Of a stretch of DNA of 64,000 nucleotides, positions 34,640-46,107 are shown one piece after another. The position numbers were made by a program, and so were the translations under genes. The notes below the pieces were generated by a model, which saw only the letters and a program-made list of their open reading frames with translations, was not told where the DNA came from and made no database searches. The stretch is taken from assembly GCA_963693315.1 (NCBI GenBank), contig OY856186.1, positions 135,906,396 to 135,970,395 on the forward strand. The letters run 5' to 3'. How positions within the stretch are numbered: the stretch's first letter is position 1; each line of letters opens with the position of its first letter. The stretch comes from Diogma glabrata (lineage: Eukaryota > Arthropoda > Insecta > Diptera > Cylindrotomidae).

Positions 34640-35460
34640 AAAACTAATATTTCAAATTATATACGAAAAGCCTTACTAATATAAACAACCGATCTATATT
34701 GAACTTTGTAGCCCGTCGTTGGAAAAGCATGCTTGATTGAGGTGGTGAAACGTACGTTATCGCTTTAGACATCTTAAAAGCATTTCATCGAATCTAACCA
34801 TGCCAACTTCATGTAGACGTAAAACATATTCAAAATTGTCTCACCGATCAAAACATTAGTTTTTCTTCTGAGTCTAAATTAATTATTACTGGTTTTCTTC
34901 AAAGCTCAGTTTTATTCCCCACTCTATTTTTAATTTATATCAACGACCTGTTGAAAATTATCAGTAACACGATAAATAGTTTTGCAGATGATATACAGTA
35001 CATTGCATAGGTCATTCGTTCCCCTATCTTCAAAGGTAAAATGCATGAAAAAATAAATCTCGCCCGGAGAAACGTTGTTATAAATGTAAACGAGGACCTT
35101 GAAGGAGAAAAGGACCAAGGACCGAGAAAAAGTCGCCGATTGGGGTAAAAAAAATTTATTCAATTCTAATTCGAACAAAACACAGCTATTGATTGTTTTC
35201 AGATCATGGACCGAGTTCCCCCATGATATTTCCATTAGTATCTATGACGAACAAATAGCCTCCTAAACGTGAAAGATGTGAAAAACATTTCATTCCGTAT
35301 AATTTACTCCACATTTATAAGTTCTACATTCATGTGTGGTGCATCTATTTCGATCTAGGTTCTTTTAGATTGTGTTCAAAAGCATGCTTTACGAATTGTT
35401 GATTTCCTACAACACTGTCGGACTGTTCCTGATCTCTGGTTTAGTTTTTGTTTTTTTATC
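34640..35460 (+). pseudogene. Jockey/CR1-like RT fragment, opposite strand
   Basis: The plus strand encodes GGETYVIALDILKAF, then SSVLFPTLFLIYINDLLKII and INSFADDIQYIA (intact FADD), later NLFNSNSNKTQLLIVF-like sequence after a frameshift. Many stops. It is in opposite orientation to the neighbouring fragments. The apparent 101-codon minus frame at 34930-35235 is its shadow. Confidence 0.75.
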
Positions 35461-35689
35461 AAATAAACTGTACATACATGCACAAAAAATTTAATTTGGC
35501 TTTTATATAGACTCTTAATAGTTTTTTTGTACAAATCATATTATTTTACCTATTTTTTACAGAAATAAAGAATATGGAACCAATCCCCTTTTTTTCTATG
35601 TGCTGCATGTCTTTTTATGCACGGTTTTTTTTACACGTCTTTTCCTGGAACGTATCTACCGTGTAAAAATAGAATTGGGTGTATTTTCA

Positions 35690-36435
35690 AAATGGTTTAT
35701 TTTCATCAAACAAGATCTATAACGATCTTGATGAACACAACAACTCTTCCCACATATATGAGATTTAAATTTTGTAAATTAAATTTAAATAATGTTGTAA
35801 ATTTAAACATTTCATAAAACATCAACCACATTCATTAAATTTCGTAAATCCAATAGAAACATGAATCTACACTAAAAACAAATCTTTTTCGAAAAAAATT
35901 TGTATGATTATTTTAAAGTAAATCAAAAATTCAACTAGCTGGAAACTTTATTTATCAAAGAGAGAAAAGAAAAGAAAACCATCTGCTAACCAACTCAAAT
36001 AAATTCAATTAGAAAAAATTATTTTATATTGTTTTTTTTTTGGTAATGAAATATGTCTATTAATTTTAAAATTTTTAAGTAATTATTTTAAGGGTTTTTA
36101 TGTTATAAGTGTGTATTTACGATGTGATGGATTTGAGATTTAAAATGTTGGTGTGAGTAAAGAAGACTTCTGAAATTATACAAACTACAAAGAATTACTC
36201 AATACTAAAATTATAAATAAATAAACCAATTTTCTCCTTTAATATATAAACTGTTTAAAGCTTTATAAAGTATAACAATAAAAAACAATATAACATATAA
36301 CAATAATTTTAATTGAATTTTATGAAGAAGAGATTCCCCGTTAACTCACTGTTTTTTTTATTTTAGGTAAGAAGCATAATTATATGAACAATCATAAAAT
36401 TCTGTAAATGCAATGGAAACAACTTTTAAGCAGCA
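35690..36435. other. AT-rich stretch, no gene seen
   Basis: No supportable feature. Confidence 0.45.
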
Positions 36436-36643
36436 ATTAGACTATTGCAGAACTCTGCAATATTTCTGCAATGGTAGTGTGTAAAATATTTATTGCAGAA
36501 AAGTTTGGCAATGAACTCATTGCAACGACTTATTGCAATGTTTTGCAATGAGTTCATTGCCAAACTTTTCTGCAATGAATATTTTACACACTACCATTGT
36601 ACGACTATTGCAGAAATATTGCAGAGTTCTGCAATAGTCTAAT
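36436..36643. repeat. 208-bp foldback with TTGCA words
   Basis: Base ATTAGACTATTGCAGAACTC pairs with its inverse at 36643. Arms of about 95 bp are near-perfect, the right arm having about 11 extra bases. The word TTGCA(ATG/GAA) recurs many times along the arms. Any transcript would fold into a long hairpin. Confidence 0.85.
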
Positions 36644-36649
36644 TACGGC

Positions 36650-38094
36650 TTTATACTCTGATGCTTAAATTCCATTCCATTGTAATTGATTATTTTGTTA
36701 TTAAATTAATATTTTCAATAATGTTATTTGTTGCTTTTCATCATAATAAATTATTAATTTGATTAATTAAACAAATGGCTTGCTATCAATCGTTTAAAAT
36801 AAAAGGTTTTCAAAGCAGTTTTCATCACTAACAAAAAGATCACAGCTCAACTTATTTTAAATGTTTTTCTGTCTCTTTTATCACTAAATAGATTCTTAAA
36901 ACACTCAACTTTCCACCATTCCTAAATAATACCTTTGAAAAAAAAAAAATAAACTGACAGCTCAATGTACTTAAAATAATAATAACACACAAAAAAATAA
37001 TTTAAACCTTAAAAAAAATTATTAATATAAAATATATAACGAAAATTTATATTTCATTGGACATAATTGTGTCTTGGGACACATTTGCAAACTTTCTATA
37101 TAATGTAAACTTTTCCAGTTCATTCTTCCCGCTTTCCTCATGTTTCCTTTTTTAAAACGAAAAAAAAATCACCAACCAAAAACAACGCAAAATATATTAT
37201 AATAATTTTCCTGTTTTTTGTATGTGTTATTATTGTTTGAAATTACTGTAATAATTTAGTTTATATTATTATTTGGTGGTGGATTAAAATTAGAGTATAC
37301 AAGGGAAGTTTTATTTATTATATGTGAACTCTTCTGAATTTTCTAATATTTTTTCTAACCTTCTTTTCATGAATATAAAAAAATGTTAGTAAAATCAAAA
37401 AATTTTTTCCTTTTTAAATTAAATAAAAATGAAAATAATGTGTAGATGGAACTAATATGTGGGAACTAATTCAATTGTGTGTGACCCTTTGCATTTTAAT
37501 AGTTTTTTTTTGACGAAAAAAGTTATATTGTTTTTATTATACCATCACGTGTACTCTCTCAAATGTGTTATCATTAATCAACCGAATTTAATCAAAAGTC
37601 CTTTTAAAATAGATCTACATAATATATTGTAATTATGTTGGTTGGTGAAGTCAAGGTTCAAATATATATTTTTATATATGTATTAAAAAATTTCATGCAG
37701 TACAGAAACAAGTGTTCAATGACAAATACAATGTTTGTGCCCTCATAATATAGATAAATCATTTCACATTTTAATTAATAATTTTGATATTATTTCTCCA
37801 TTTCAAAATGTGAAAAGTTGATTAGTTTAATCAATCTTATCGTACACACCTTAAATATGTTTAATTTCCCAAAAAGTTGTTTTTGTTCTAAAAAATAAAT
37901 TGATTAATTCATTCCCTTATAGAAAAAGCATAAATTTAACAAACCTTTTTGCTTTTATTTCACGGTTGTGATTCACAATGTCTTTATTGTTAAAACTGTC
38001 AGGTTTTACTTAGGTTTAACTTAGAAATTCCTTACTTTTTTATTTTACTTAACTACTTTACTTTACTTACTTAACAATTTTATTTGTTAAAAAA
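36650..38094. other. AT-rich stretch, no gene seen
   Basis: About 1.4 kb without recognisable genes or strong repeats. Confidence 0.5.
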
Positions 38095-39745
38095 GTTCAA
38101 GGGGCAGGTATATCCGCTATATACAGGTAGATTTCGGGATTAGACAGTTTTGTGTAGAAGTAGAATCAGATTCATCAGATTAGTTTAAATAAAAACATGA
38201 ATTACAAACAGAATTATCAAACGAACTTTAAAAAAATTAAATAAAACAGAATTATCAAACGAATTTTATAGAACAAATTAAATATAGCCGCTTTCCTATC
38301 GAGTGAATTGCTGAAGGAATTGATTGTAGCCAATTGGTCTATTATTCAGTAAATCATCAAAAAAAGAGCCAAATCAAACAAAAACAGCAATTTTTTGACA
38401 TTTAAAAAATACATAACCAAAATTGAAAATTTAGACACACACAAATATGAACCGATTTAATTTTTTATTATTTTTAACGTTTGACCACAAACCGTAAATA
38501 AAATAATATGAATATGTTGAACTGATGAACCTATTTTTTCCTTCACTTTCAGTTCACAATTCAGTTTAATTCTGTGTGCCTCACACTAGTATTTTTTGCT
38601 AAATCACTGACCTTTCTAAATTAATTGCTAGTGCACATTTGCTATTCATAGATATCACTCGTATCAAACGTATAACCTGTGCCTGACCTCATATTTAAAT
38701 TAGAATCTTTTTAAATGTCAAAATTTGTAAACATTGTCATAGTGGAGGATGATAATGAAATTGTATTTGGGAGCTTGTTTTTTTTAAATACTTACATTAT
38801 ACCGAATATTTTCTTTTGTATACATTTGATTTGAATTATTTTCCATTTTTTTTAAATAACTGTTTTTAAATATATTGACGTTTCAATGAATTGACAACTA
38901 AATTAGCTGACAAGGAGACATTTCGTCCGCCGTCTTGTGGTCAATTGCGCAACTTGGGTATGAAAAGAAAAGTCACTGATTTAGCTCAAAAAGTTGGTTT
39001 GAGGCACACAGCATAAGTGAATCAATCATTCAGTAATTCACTCGATTTTAAAGTGACATATATTAACCGAAACTACTTGATATATGTAATTTTGCAACAG
39101 TTTTTATTTATTTGGTTCAAATCAGTTATAACATACACCAAAGAGCTAATGAACGTTCATTGTAGATTCAAATACATAACAATATTACATATAACATTAC
39201 AATACATATCACATATAATTTATAATTAAAAATAATCCCAAAAATACTATAAAAATATATCAATTTGTTATTCATGAATTTTTTGGTGAAAATAAGATGA
39301 GGTGTAATTGATATATACTTATTACATCAAAAATGTTTCCAAATTTATATTAAAGAATATGTGTTGGAGTGCTGTGGCGACGCACGACATCGGTCGACAC
39401 AAATATATTAACTTAACCCTCATATTTTCATTTTTATTTAATTTGTTCTGACGAAACAAAAGAAACATCACAACATTCTTATTGGAATTTTGTGGATTTT
39501 GTAAAAGTTTATTATAATCCTTATAAAATTGGAACATCTTGGGTTAAAAGGCTGAAAATCTCTGGTTATAAAAGAAAAGTGTATCTATAAAAGATAGTAT
39601 GAATCTAAACAACATAAACTCAAAAATGATGAAAGAATGGCCGTTTGCGTTTGTATTCGTTTCAAAAGCCACAGGGTTTCAACCTCTGGACTTGGACTAT
39701 TTTTTTTTTAAATTGTGAAAGATGTATTTTGAATCTACGTGTACA
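38095..39745 (+). mobile_element. HINE/DINE-1-like Helentron, copy 2
   Basis: The start GTTCAAGGGGCAGGTATATC and the subterminal AGGTAGATTTC (38125-38135) match the 5822 and 46841 copies. Its downstream block (AACATAAACTCAAAAATGAT, GGCCGTTTGCGTTTGTATTC at 39610-39660) matches 6505-6560. The 3' hairpin end is not found, and unrelated sequence with an open frame follows. Confidence 0.55.
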
Positions 39746-40114
39746 AAACTTTTCAAATGTTAGTTTGGTCATCATCAAACAATGGGATCGTTCCATATAG
39801 CACCTTAACATTATTTTAAGATTGAAGTATTGAAGTATTAATTCAAAGTTTTGCTCAAAATATTCGATTAGAACTCCATAATTCCGAATATAGTTAAAGT
39901 CAAAGAACCTGGTGAAACCCTCTGCGTTTATGTCACTAAGAACTCTGAAAGTAAAGTCATCATTATTTAAAACAACTGTAAGTTCATTTTTTAATAACAA
40001 ACGCCGAAAAATATTGTTCAACCACGTTGGTTGATCTTTTTCATTTGAATATATGCCCAAATCTTTACGTTTAGCTACATATGTCACGTTTACAAATGGT
40101 TTATTTCCCAACAT
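39662..40114 (-). CDS. 150-codon open frame of unknown function
   Basis: Unrecognised. The open frame starts ATG at 40114 and reads MLGNKPFVNVTYVAKRKDLG, DQPTWLNNIFRRLLLKNELT, NNDDFTFRVLSDINAEGFTR and FFDFNYIRNYGVLIEYFEQN. The composition is ordinary and protein-like rather than poly-Lys/Asn, unusual for a chance frame in this AT-rich DNA. The last ~30 codons (39662-39745) overlap the conserved HINE sequence and are probably not genuine. It could be a gene fragment next to, or captured by, the Helentron copy, an old exon, or chance. Confidence 0.3.
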   Translation of the reverse strand: MLGNKPFVNVTYVAKRKDLGIYSNEKDQPTWLNNIFRRLLLKNELTVVLNNDDFTFRVLSDINAEGFTRFFDFNYIRNYGVLIEYFEQNFELILQYFNLKIMLRCYMERSHCLMMTKLTFEKFCTRRFKIHLSQFKKKIVQVQRLKPCGF

Positions 40115-40497
40115 GAATCGTTATGCACACAATAAAAACAAAATTAAAATGCATAAGTTATGATAAAATGCTTAAATGATTTAAGCTTCTGTCACTTGAT
40201 AATATTTTAAAATATTTGCAATGTAAACTTGAAAAAAAAATAGAAAGTCACAATTAAGTGATCTTTATAATGACACTAACATGGTAATTATAAAACATCG
40301 ATATATGTCAAGTTTTTCGATATTTTAGGTTCGGAAATAAGCGTGACAAGAAAACATGAAAAACCTCACATATTCAAAATTATACAAAAAACTGTACTGT
40401 GTGAAAATCTGTGTGAATCTTTGTTCGTATCCTAGTAGATATAGTAAACATTTTCTTGCCTTAAAGGCCTGACATTGGAGCGCGACAAAACAAACAA
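40115..40497. other. AT-rich spacer
   Basis: No gene seen. AA at 40496-40497 is the left target duplication of the next MITE. Confidence 0.4.
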
Positions 40498-41286
40498 CCC
40501 ATACAAGGTTGTACAACTGGTCCAGTAATGGTCCATTACTGGCAGCCAGTAATGCAGCAATGGGCGAGTACTGGCAACCACGACTGGGCCATTAACATAA
40601 TTTTACTGGATGATAACTTCGGACAATAAATGGTTGCCATTCTTGGGCCAAATACTGGCAACCATGACTGAGCCGTTAAAAAAAATATACATTATTATCA
40701 TATGTAAATTTAAATAAATTAAATACAAACTAGGTTGAAATAAAATAAAAATGACGGAAAAAATTCAAAACTCCCCATACAACTGGTTCAGTTGCAAGAA
40801 TGGCTGAGTAATGGAAAACTCCGCCCTGACTCCGCCAGTACTCCGCCATTAAAAAAAATATAAAATAATATTTTTATACATAAATTTAAATAAATTATTT
40901 ATTAAATAATTAAAATAAAATAGAAATGAAAATAAATTAAAACATATATCTTTCAACCGACAAGGCGATAACTAAACTATATGTGAAAATTTTCAAACTA
41001 TGTATTTCTAAAAGGGATAATACTCTAGTGAAATTTAAAAAAAATGACATAGATCGGCAAATTCATGGCTACAGTACTGGCCCAATAACAATAGCCAAGT
41101 AATATTTACCATTCATGGGCCAGTGCTTGGCCATTCAAAGGTAACAATATACTGGCTATTTTCTGTAAACCATAGATCGGCCGATGATTGGTTCTAGTAT
41201 TGGCCCAGTAACAATAGCCAAGTACTGTTAACCATTAATGGACCAGTGCTTGGCCGTATGTCAATGTCTGGCAAAACCTACTTGGG
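40498..41286 (+). mobile_element. CCC..GGG MITE, family A (TGGCCA words)
   Basis: Starts CCCATACAAGG and ends TACTTGGG, with AA on both sides. Both ends are arrays of TACTGG, TTGGCCA and GGGCCA words (TGGTCCATTACTGG, TTGGGCCAAATACTGG, GTACTGGCCCAATAAC). The middle is an AT-rich core (AAGGCGATAACTAAACTATA, GGGATAATACTCTAGTGAAA at 40968-41035) nearly identical to the core near 49785-49845. No coding capacity. Confidence 0.75.
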
Positions 41287-42024
41287 AAACACAAGTTTAT
41301 TTGTTTTATCGCCCCCATTTTGTGTGAACAGGTGCATACGCATATCAAATTTCAGATCAATAGAATTTACGAGATAATCGATATGTCGCGTGTTAAATTT
41401 TCATTATTTATATTTATAGCATAGGCTACATTTAAACTAGCATATCAACCTTCTTAATAACATTCATTTATCGACCTAAATCAAACAACTGAGTAATATG
41501 TTAAAGAAACAATAAAACACAACTAAATTTGTCTAAATTGTGTAGCATTCTAATTGAAATCATTTAAAAAAAATTCTTGGAAACCAAAAGAACGTTTAAA
41601 TTGTGGCCTTAGGCTACGGGTAATTATTGGAATCAACTTAAAGCCGTTAAAGAACTTGCCCCAATCATAAGAAATGTTTGATTAAAAAACTGATGTTATT
41701 ATCATGTTTGTAAATCTTTCCTTCTGTTATATCAAAGTGTAAAAAGTTACTTGTAGTTGCATATCGTTATCATACTTATATATTTACGTAAAATTTTGTA
41801 TGATATTATTTAATTCAAGGAGTGCCTTATATTGATTACCATATCCAAATTTTTTTACTTTTAAAACAAAATAATACATATACTAATAATCATAATAATG
41901 TTCTTTTCTTAAGTAAAATTAAAAATTATTGTTATTGTTTTTATTCCACCTCCTTATGTTGATGGTTATTCTTAATATATAGTTGGAGGGATTTGTTTAT
42001 TTGTAGAAAGTAACAACGTAAGGT
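41287..42024. other. AT-rich stretch, no gene seen
   Basis: No supportable feature. Confidence 0.45.
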
Positions 42025-42160
42025 ATTTTTTTTTAATAAAATGTGGTGTGTAATAGGAATTACAATATGTGTCAGAACAATACATAAAAACCTTCTAAGA
42101 CCAAAGTCCCACAACAACATGCGTTCTAATGATGATCTGTTGATGGATGCAAGTTTTATT
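42025..42160 (-). mobile_element. Non-LTR 3' end fragment with A-rich tail
   Basis: The minus strand ends ATTCCTATTACACACCACAT then a TTATTAAAAAAAA tail. It matches the 3' ends at 48545-48600 and 50125-50175. The preceding CCACAACAACATGCGTT block is shared with the 50104 copy. Only about 130 bp remains. Confidence 0.65.
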
Positions 42161-42235
42161 TTTCATTTTTTTAAAATTTTTTTCAAAGAATATCATCATC
42201 AAGGACTATTTCATAACTAAGATAAAGGGTACTTT

Positions 42236-42390
42236 CGTGGAATAAATACAGCTCGTTCGCCAGCACCTCTAAGATATCACCTTAACTAATGATATCTCTC
42301 TGCTATTGCCAGTGGCATGTGATATTTCACGTTAACTCGTATGTCAGTAGTTAGGACTGAGGACGCGGGGTTGTCACACCCCTAAGTAAA
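42236..42390. repeat. Dispersed repeat, GTGATATTTCACG family
   Basis: TGCTATTGCCAGTGGCATGTGATATTTCACGTTAACTCG and GCGGGGTTGTCACACCC match 55535-55625. Upstream parts (AATGATATCTC) also align. Unknown class. Confidence 0.55.
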
Positions 42391-42507
42391 AAATAAATTG
42401 CAAATAAACAAAAACTGTGCGGGCAATTGATTAAACAATTTAACTGTAAACAAAACCGAATGCACAGAAAGTAGAATAAAAAACCTGAGCAAACTGTTTA
42501 ATATCAT

Positions 42508-42508
42508 G

Positions 42509-42544
<36 letters not shown>

Positions 42545-42547
42545 TTA
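42508..42547. repeat. (TTTA)n microsatellite
   Basis: About ten TTTA units. It is the 3' tail of the adjoining non-LTR element. Confidence 0.95.
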
Positions 42548-42777
42548 ATATAACACAATACAGGTAAGGCAAACCTTCTCAAAGTCTGTATTGAGTGATA
42601 AACATAAAAAAAAGTAATAAATGATAGGAGAATAATTTAGAAGAAATATAATAAATGCTTAATAAAATGCTTAGAATGAAATATAATAACTACTTAATAC
42701 TAACATAAAATATTGAAATTCATAACAATAAAAAAAAAAAACTTATATATTTAAATAAATTCGACAAAGTAACTTAA

Positions 42778-43586
42778 TCACTTTCTTTTGAATATGCCAA
42801 GAGTATTTGAGCATTTAGTATGATCAGGAAGATTATTATAGATTTTAATACCATGAACGAAAATAGAGTCTGAGAATTGTTTACAAGAGTATCTGCTACT
42901 AAGAGACTGAAGTCTACGTGTTCGCATGGAAGCACCGAACTGTAATAAGGAAGATAAATAAGACGGATGCTGAACATGCAAAATTTTAAATAAAAAACAA
43001 CACATACGGTACTGTAAATATGAGAAGAAAGAGCAACCGAGTATATGGGAAGCATAATTTGAGGCATGATCATATCGTTTAAGTTTATATACATAACTTG
43101 TACAATTGTTAAATGCGATTTGGAGCGATCTTTTAGAATCAAAATCAGAATTGTAAAACAGAACATCACAATATGTAAAGAGTGGTACAATTAACGTTTT
43201 GATAAACAGCAAGCGTATATTTAAAGGAATAAAGTGTTGAAATTGACGCAAGCAATGTAGAGAAAAATTTACTTTACGACAAACTTGATTAGTGTGATCA
43301 GACCATGTAAGAGTATTATTAAAAGTTACGCCAAGATTCTTCACAGTGTCAGTAAATTGAAGTTGGACACCATTTAAGAACAATGGAGGTAACACAATAT
43401 CAAGGCGACGTTTGTATATAAAAATACACTGGGTTTTAATAGCATTAAGTGAGAGTCCATTAGAACTAGACCACCTAGAAACAGAAGCTAAATCTTCATT
43501 GATTTGATCAAATGCACAATTAATATCCTTTAACTGAGCAGAATGATACATTTGACTGTCATCAGCATATAAATGAAATGATAATT
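42778..43586 (-). pseudogene. Non-LTR reverse transcriptase, C-terminal half
   Basis: Begins FHLYADDSQMYHSAQ, i.e. exactly at the YADD active site. It continues without a stop for about 268 codons: SSNGLSLNAIKTQCIF, VKNLGVTFNNTLTWSDHT, CRKVNFSLHCLRQFQHFIP, PLFTYCDVLFYN, LKRYDHASNYAS and the C-terminal SRYSCKQFSDSIFVHGIKIY, NNLPDH. The NLGV and LTW motifs are those of the CR1/L2/jockey group thumb. The N-terminal RT and the endonuclease are absent, so it is inactive, although this half shows no stop. A 138-codon minus frame overlapping it is a shadow. Confidence 0.88.
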
Positions 43587-43726
43587 ACTTATTCACAGTA
43601 ATCACACATGTATTTATATTCGCAAAAACGAAGATTTAAAAAAAGAATATCTTATAAAAAATAAAACTTAATTTCAAGAAGATAACTATATAGTATATAA
43701 ACCTCTTAAATTTGTCAATTACACTA

Positions 43727-44342
43727 CTGCCGTGCTAAGCACAAAGGCCGTATTTTGAATTTTTGATATTTCGAGATATTAACACTTTTTCAAGTTTCAC
43801 TGTTAAACTTATCAAAATTATATTTTTAGTCAAAAAAATTTCAAATTTTGGTTTGAATCAGAGAGATAGAAGATTATATTATTTGTTAATGTTGTAAAAT
43901 ATTAATTATTGGATAATTAAATAGAAAATTTGATACTTTTAAAGAAGATACGGTATTTTTAAAAGAGTAATTTTTGAATAAAAAAATTGATTAAATGGTT
44001 TAATTATATGATAAAAATGTCCATCGACTGTTATTATATCATCTTATACCGCATTCACAGCGACATAGCAAATTAGTAGATAGTATATTATAATTTGCAT
44101 CTTGGCATATTTAATATGAGTTTAAAACGTAGATTGTAATTTGAATCGTAAGTATTTGAATCGTTTGTGTTTGTAGTGGGCCTAGATATCAAATTAGTTG
44201 CAAGATTTTAAAATAAAAAGTGTTTACAGCACAGATTTAAATTACATCTACCAATTTTCTATGTCGCTGTGAATGTGGTATTAGATGCATAACTCATTTT
44301 TGACAAAAAAGCAAGATACGGCCTTTGTGCTTAGCACGGCAG
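43727..44342. mobile_element. 616-bp DNA transposon, TIR CTGCCGTGCTAAGCACAAAG
   Basis: 27-bp perfect terminal inverted repeats beginning CTGCCGTGCTAAGCACAAAG at 43727, inverted at 44316-44342. It is flanked by ACTA on both sides (43723-43726 and 44343-44346), consistent with a 4-bp target duplication. A second TIR element (44047-44280) is nested inside. No coding capacity. Confidence 0.82.
44047..44280. mobile_element. 234-bp nested MITE, TIR TACCRCATTCACAGCGACAT
   Basis: 35-bp terminal inverted repeats with three mismatches (TACCGCATTCACAGCGACAT and TACCACATTCACAGCGACAT). Flanked by TTA on both sides, as expected for a PIF/Harbinger-type 3-bp TWA duplication. It lies inside the 616-bp element. 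Confidence 0.75.
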
Positions 44343-44456
44343 ACTAGTTTCCAGATAATTTGTTGGACAACAATAAAAACAAGAACTGATTTAAGTTTAC
44401 AATGGGGACAAGTGGGACCGATTTTACTGATATTAAAATTGGTTACAACAAATTTT

Positions 44457-46107
44457 GATCTTTTTCTGTTTGACCTGCTGAACACGAATATTATATTAAT
44501 TTTTTTAGTTTAGCTCTTGTTTTTAAGATATCCGCGATAAACCAATTTTTTCGGTAAAAAAAAGGTTATTTCGGTTTTTGGATTGTATATTTTACAAAAC
44601 AAACAAATTCAATGTATTAATGAAACAAGTGCATAGTAAAGATGGTAACAAACATTTTGAGTTATAAATATGTTGTTTTTGTTTATAATATAAAAATATA
44701 TCTTCATTATAAGATCAATCACTGAGCATGAGGACAAACAATCCTTGAAATATTTGAAATATTAAATAATTGAACTAAGTTCAATAAGATCTAATGCTTA
44801 AAGGTGTTTTCATTAAAATTAAATAAAATAAACCACCAATAGACAGTAGAGATTTTGAGCTATTTTTGTAAAAATCCATAAAAGGTTCTGGAAGGTTCTA
44901 CATTCGAAAAAAGTTGAAAAAAAATATAAAATTTATGTTTTTTAAAAATTTTTCCATGTTCAACACCATAAATTTTGAACAAACAATGATTGTAAATTTT
45001 TTAAATTTCTTGGAGCCCGTGGTAAATTCAATTCCTTTTCTTTTAAGTTAAAACACACGAATTTTGGTGCAGGTTGCACAAAGTTATTCCGGTTTTTCCA
45101 AAAAAGCAAAACTCAAAATTTGGAAAAAAAATTTTTTTTACTAAGAATAATTTAAATTCTGCAATATAATTGATTATGATTTATATTTTATTTATTTATA
45201 TTTGTATTTAAGTTTTTATACAGATTTTCTAATAAAAACTGCGAGCCATTTTGAGTTTTCCTTATTTCAACCGCGTTTTTATGTATTTTTCTTTTCTTTT
45301 TGTGCCGCATCGTAAATAATATTTTACAAGTTCAGTCGTTCTCAAACATCAGTTAAGAATTCTTTTAAAATAGTAAAGTATAAAGTTAAATTTATTTAAA
45401 TGGCTTCTCAAGAAGTTTCAAGTGTAAAAATAGTCCAAATTAATTTTGTTTTATTTGTGGAATTTGCATAATATATCCTGCTAAAAAAATAACTTCATAT
45501 ATAAGAATTGCATACCTTCATTAATTTGACATAAAACTTAATGAAGATAAATCGTGGATGCCGAAAAATAATTATGTCAACTGCAACTTAATACATACAA
45601 GATGGGACAATAGAGAAAATGTTCATTTAATGTTTTAACGTTGTGTTACGAGGATTTAACCATAACTCGCAATTTTAACTCGAAAATCTGCATAACAACT
45701 CATATATAAATCAATTATGTTGCAGAATTTAAATTATTCTTAGTAAATTTTTTTTTTCCAAATTTTGAGTTTTGAATTTTTTTGGGAAAATCTGAATAAC
45801 TTGGTGCAACCTGCAACAAAATTCGTGATTTTTAACTTAAAAGAAAGGATATTGAATTAACTGTAGGCTCCAAGAAATTAAAACATTTACAATTATTGCT
45901 TGCTCAAAATTTATGGCGTTTATATAGAAAATTTGGCCCTTGTTTCATAAGTATAATAAATTTATTCGTTTTGTAAAATATGCGATCCAAAAACCGGAAT
46001 AACCTTTTTGTTCACCGAAACATTTTTTTCGCGGATATCTCAAAAACAAGAGCCTACCTAAAAAATGAATATGATATTCGTGTTCAGCAGGTCAAAATCT
46101 ATAGGAA
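44457..46107. mobile_element. 1.65-kb element with long diverged inverted repeats
   Basis: Left arm 44457-45262 and right arm about 45660-46107 are inverted relatives. Shared blocks are GACCTGCTGAACACGAATAT, GCTCTTGTTTTTRAGATATC, CGGTTTTTGGAT, TAAATTTTGAACAAACAAT and ACTAAGAATAATTTAAATTC. The left arm has about 290 bp extra near 44620-44900. No coding region. Arm divergence is clearly higher than in the perfect foldbacks, so it is older. Confidence 0.65.

Larger units (their letters stand above)
29744..35683. mobile_element. Candidate 5.9-kb TIR element enclosing a TE nest
   Basis: TACACCCAATTCTGTTTTTACACGGT starts at 29744 and its inverse, with one mismatch, ends at 35683. Both ends repeat short TTTTTACACGG/TAACACGG motifs subterminally. 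Everything between is nested retroelement and hAT sequence, so the original element may have been small. No target duplication found. A one-sided relative lies at 57236-57293. Confidence 0.4.
42508..43590 (-). mobile_element. 5'-truncated jockey/CR1-like element with (TAAA)n tail
   Basis: On the minus strand the element starts abruptly inside the RT at about 43586, runs through an intact C-terminal frame and a ~230-bp 3' UTR, and ends in a (TAAA)n tail (42508-42547). 5' truncation is typical of target-primed reverse transcription. Its 3' end differs from the 42025/48545/50104 family, so it is a second lineage. Confidence 0.85.

Noticed and set aside
34930..35235. 101-codon minus-strand frame
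   Set aside because: The plus strand here encodes RT motifs including FADD; the minus frame is a shadow.
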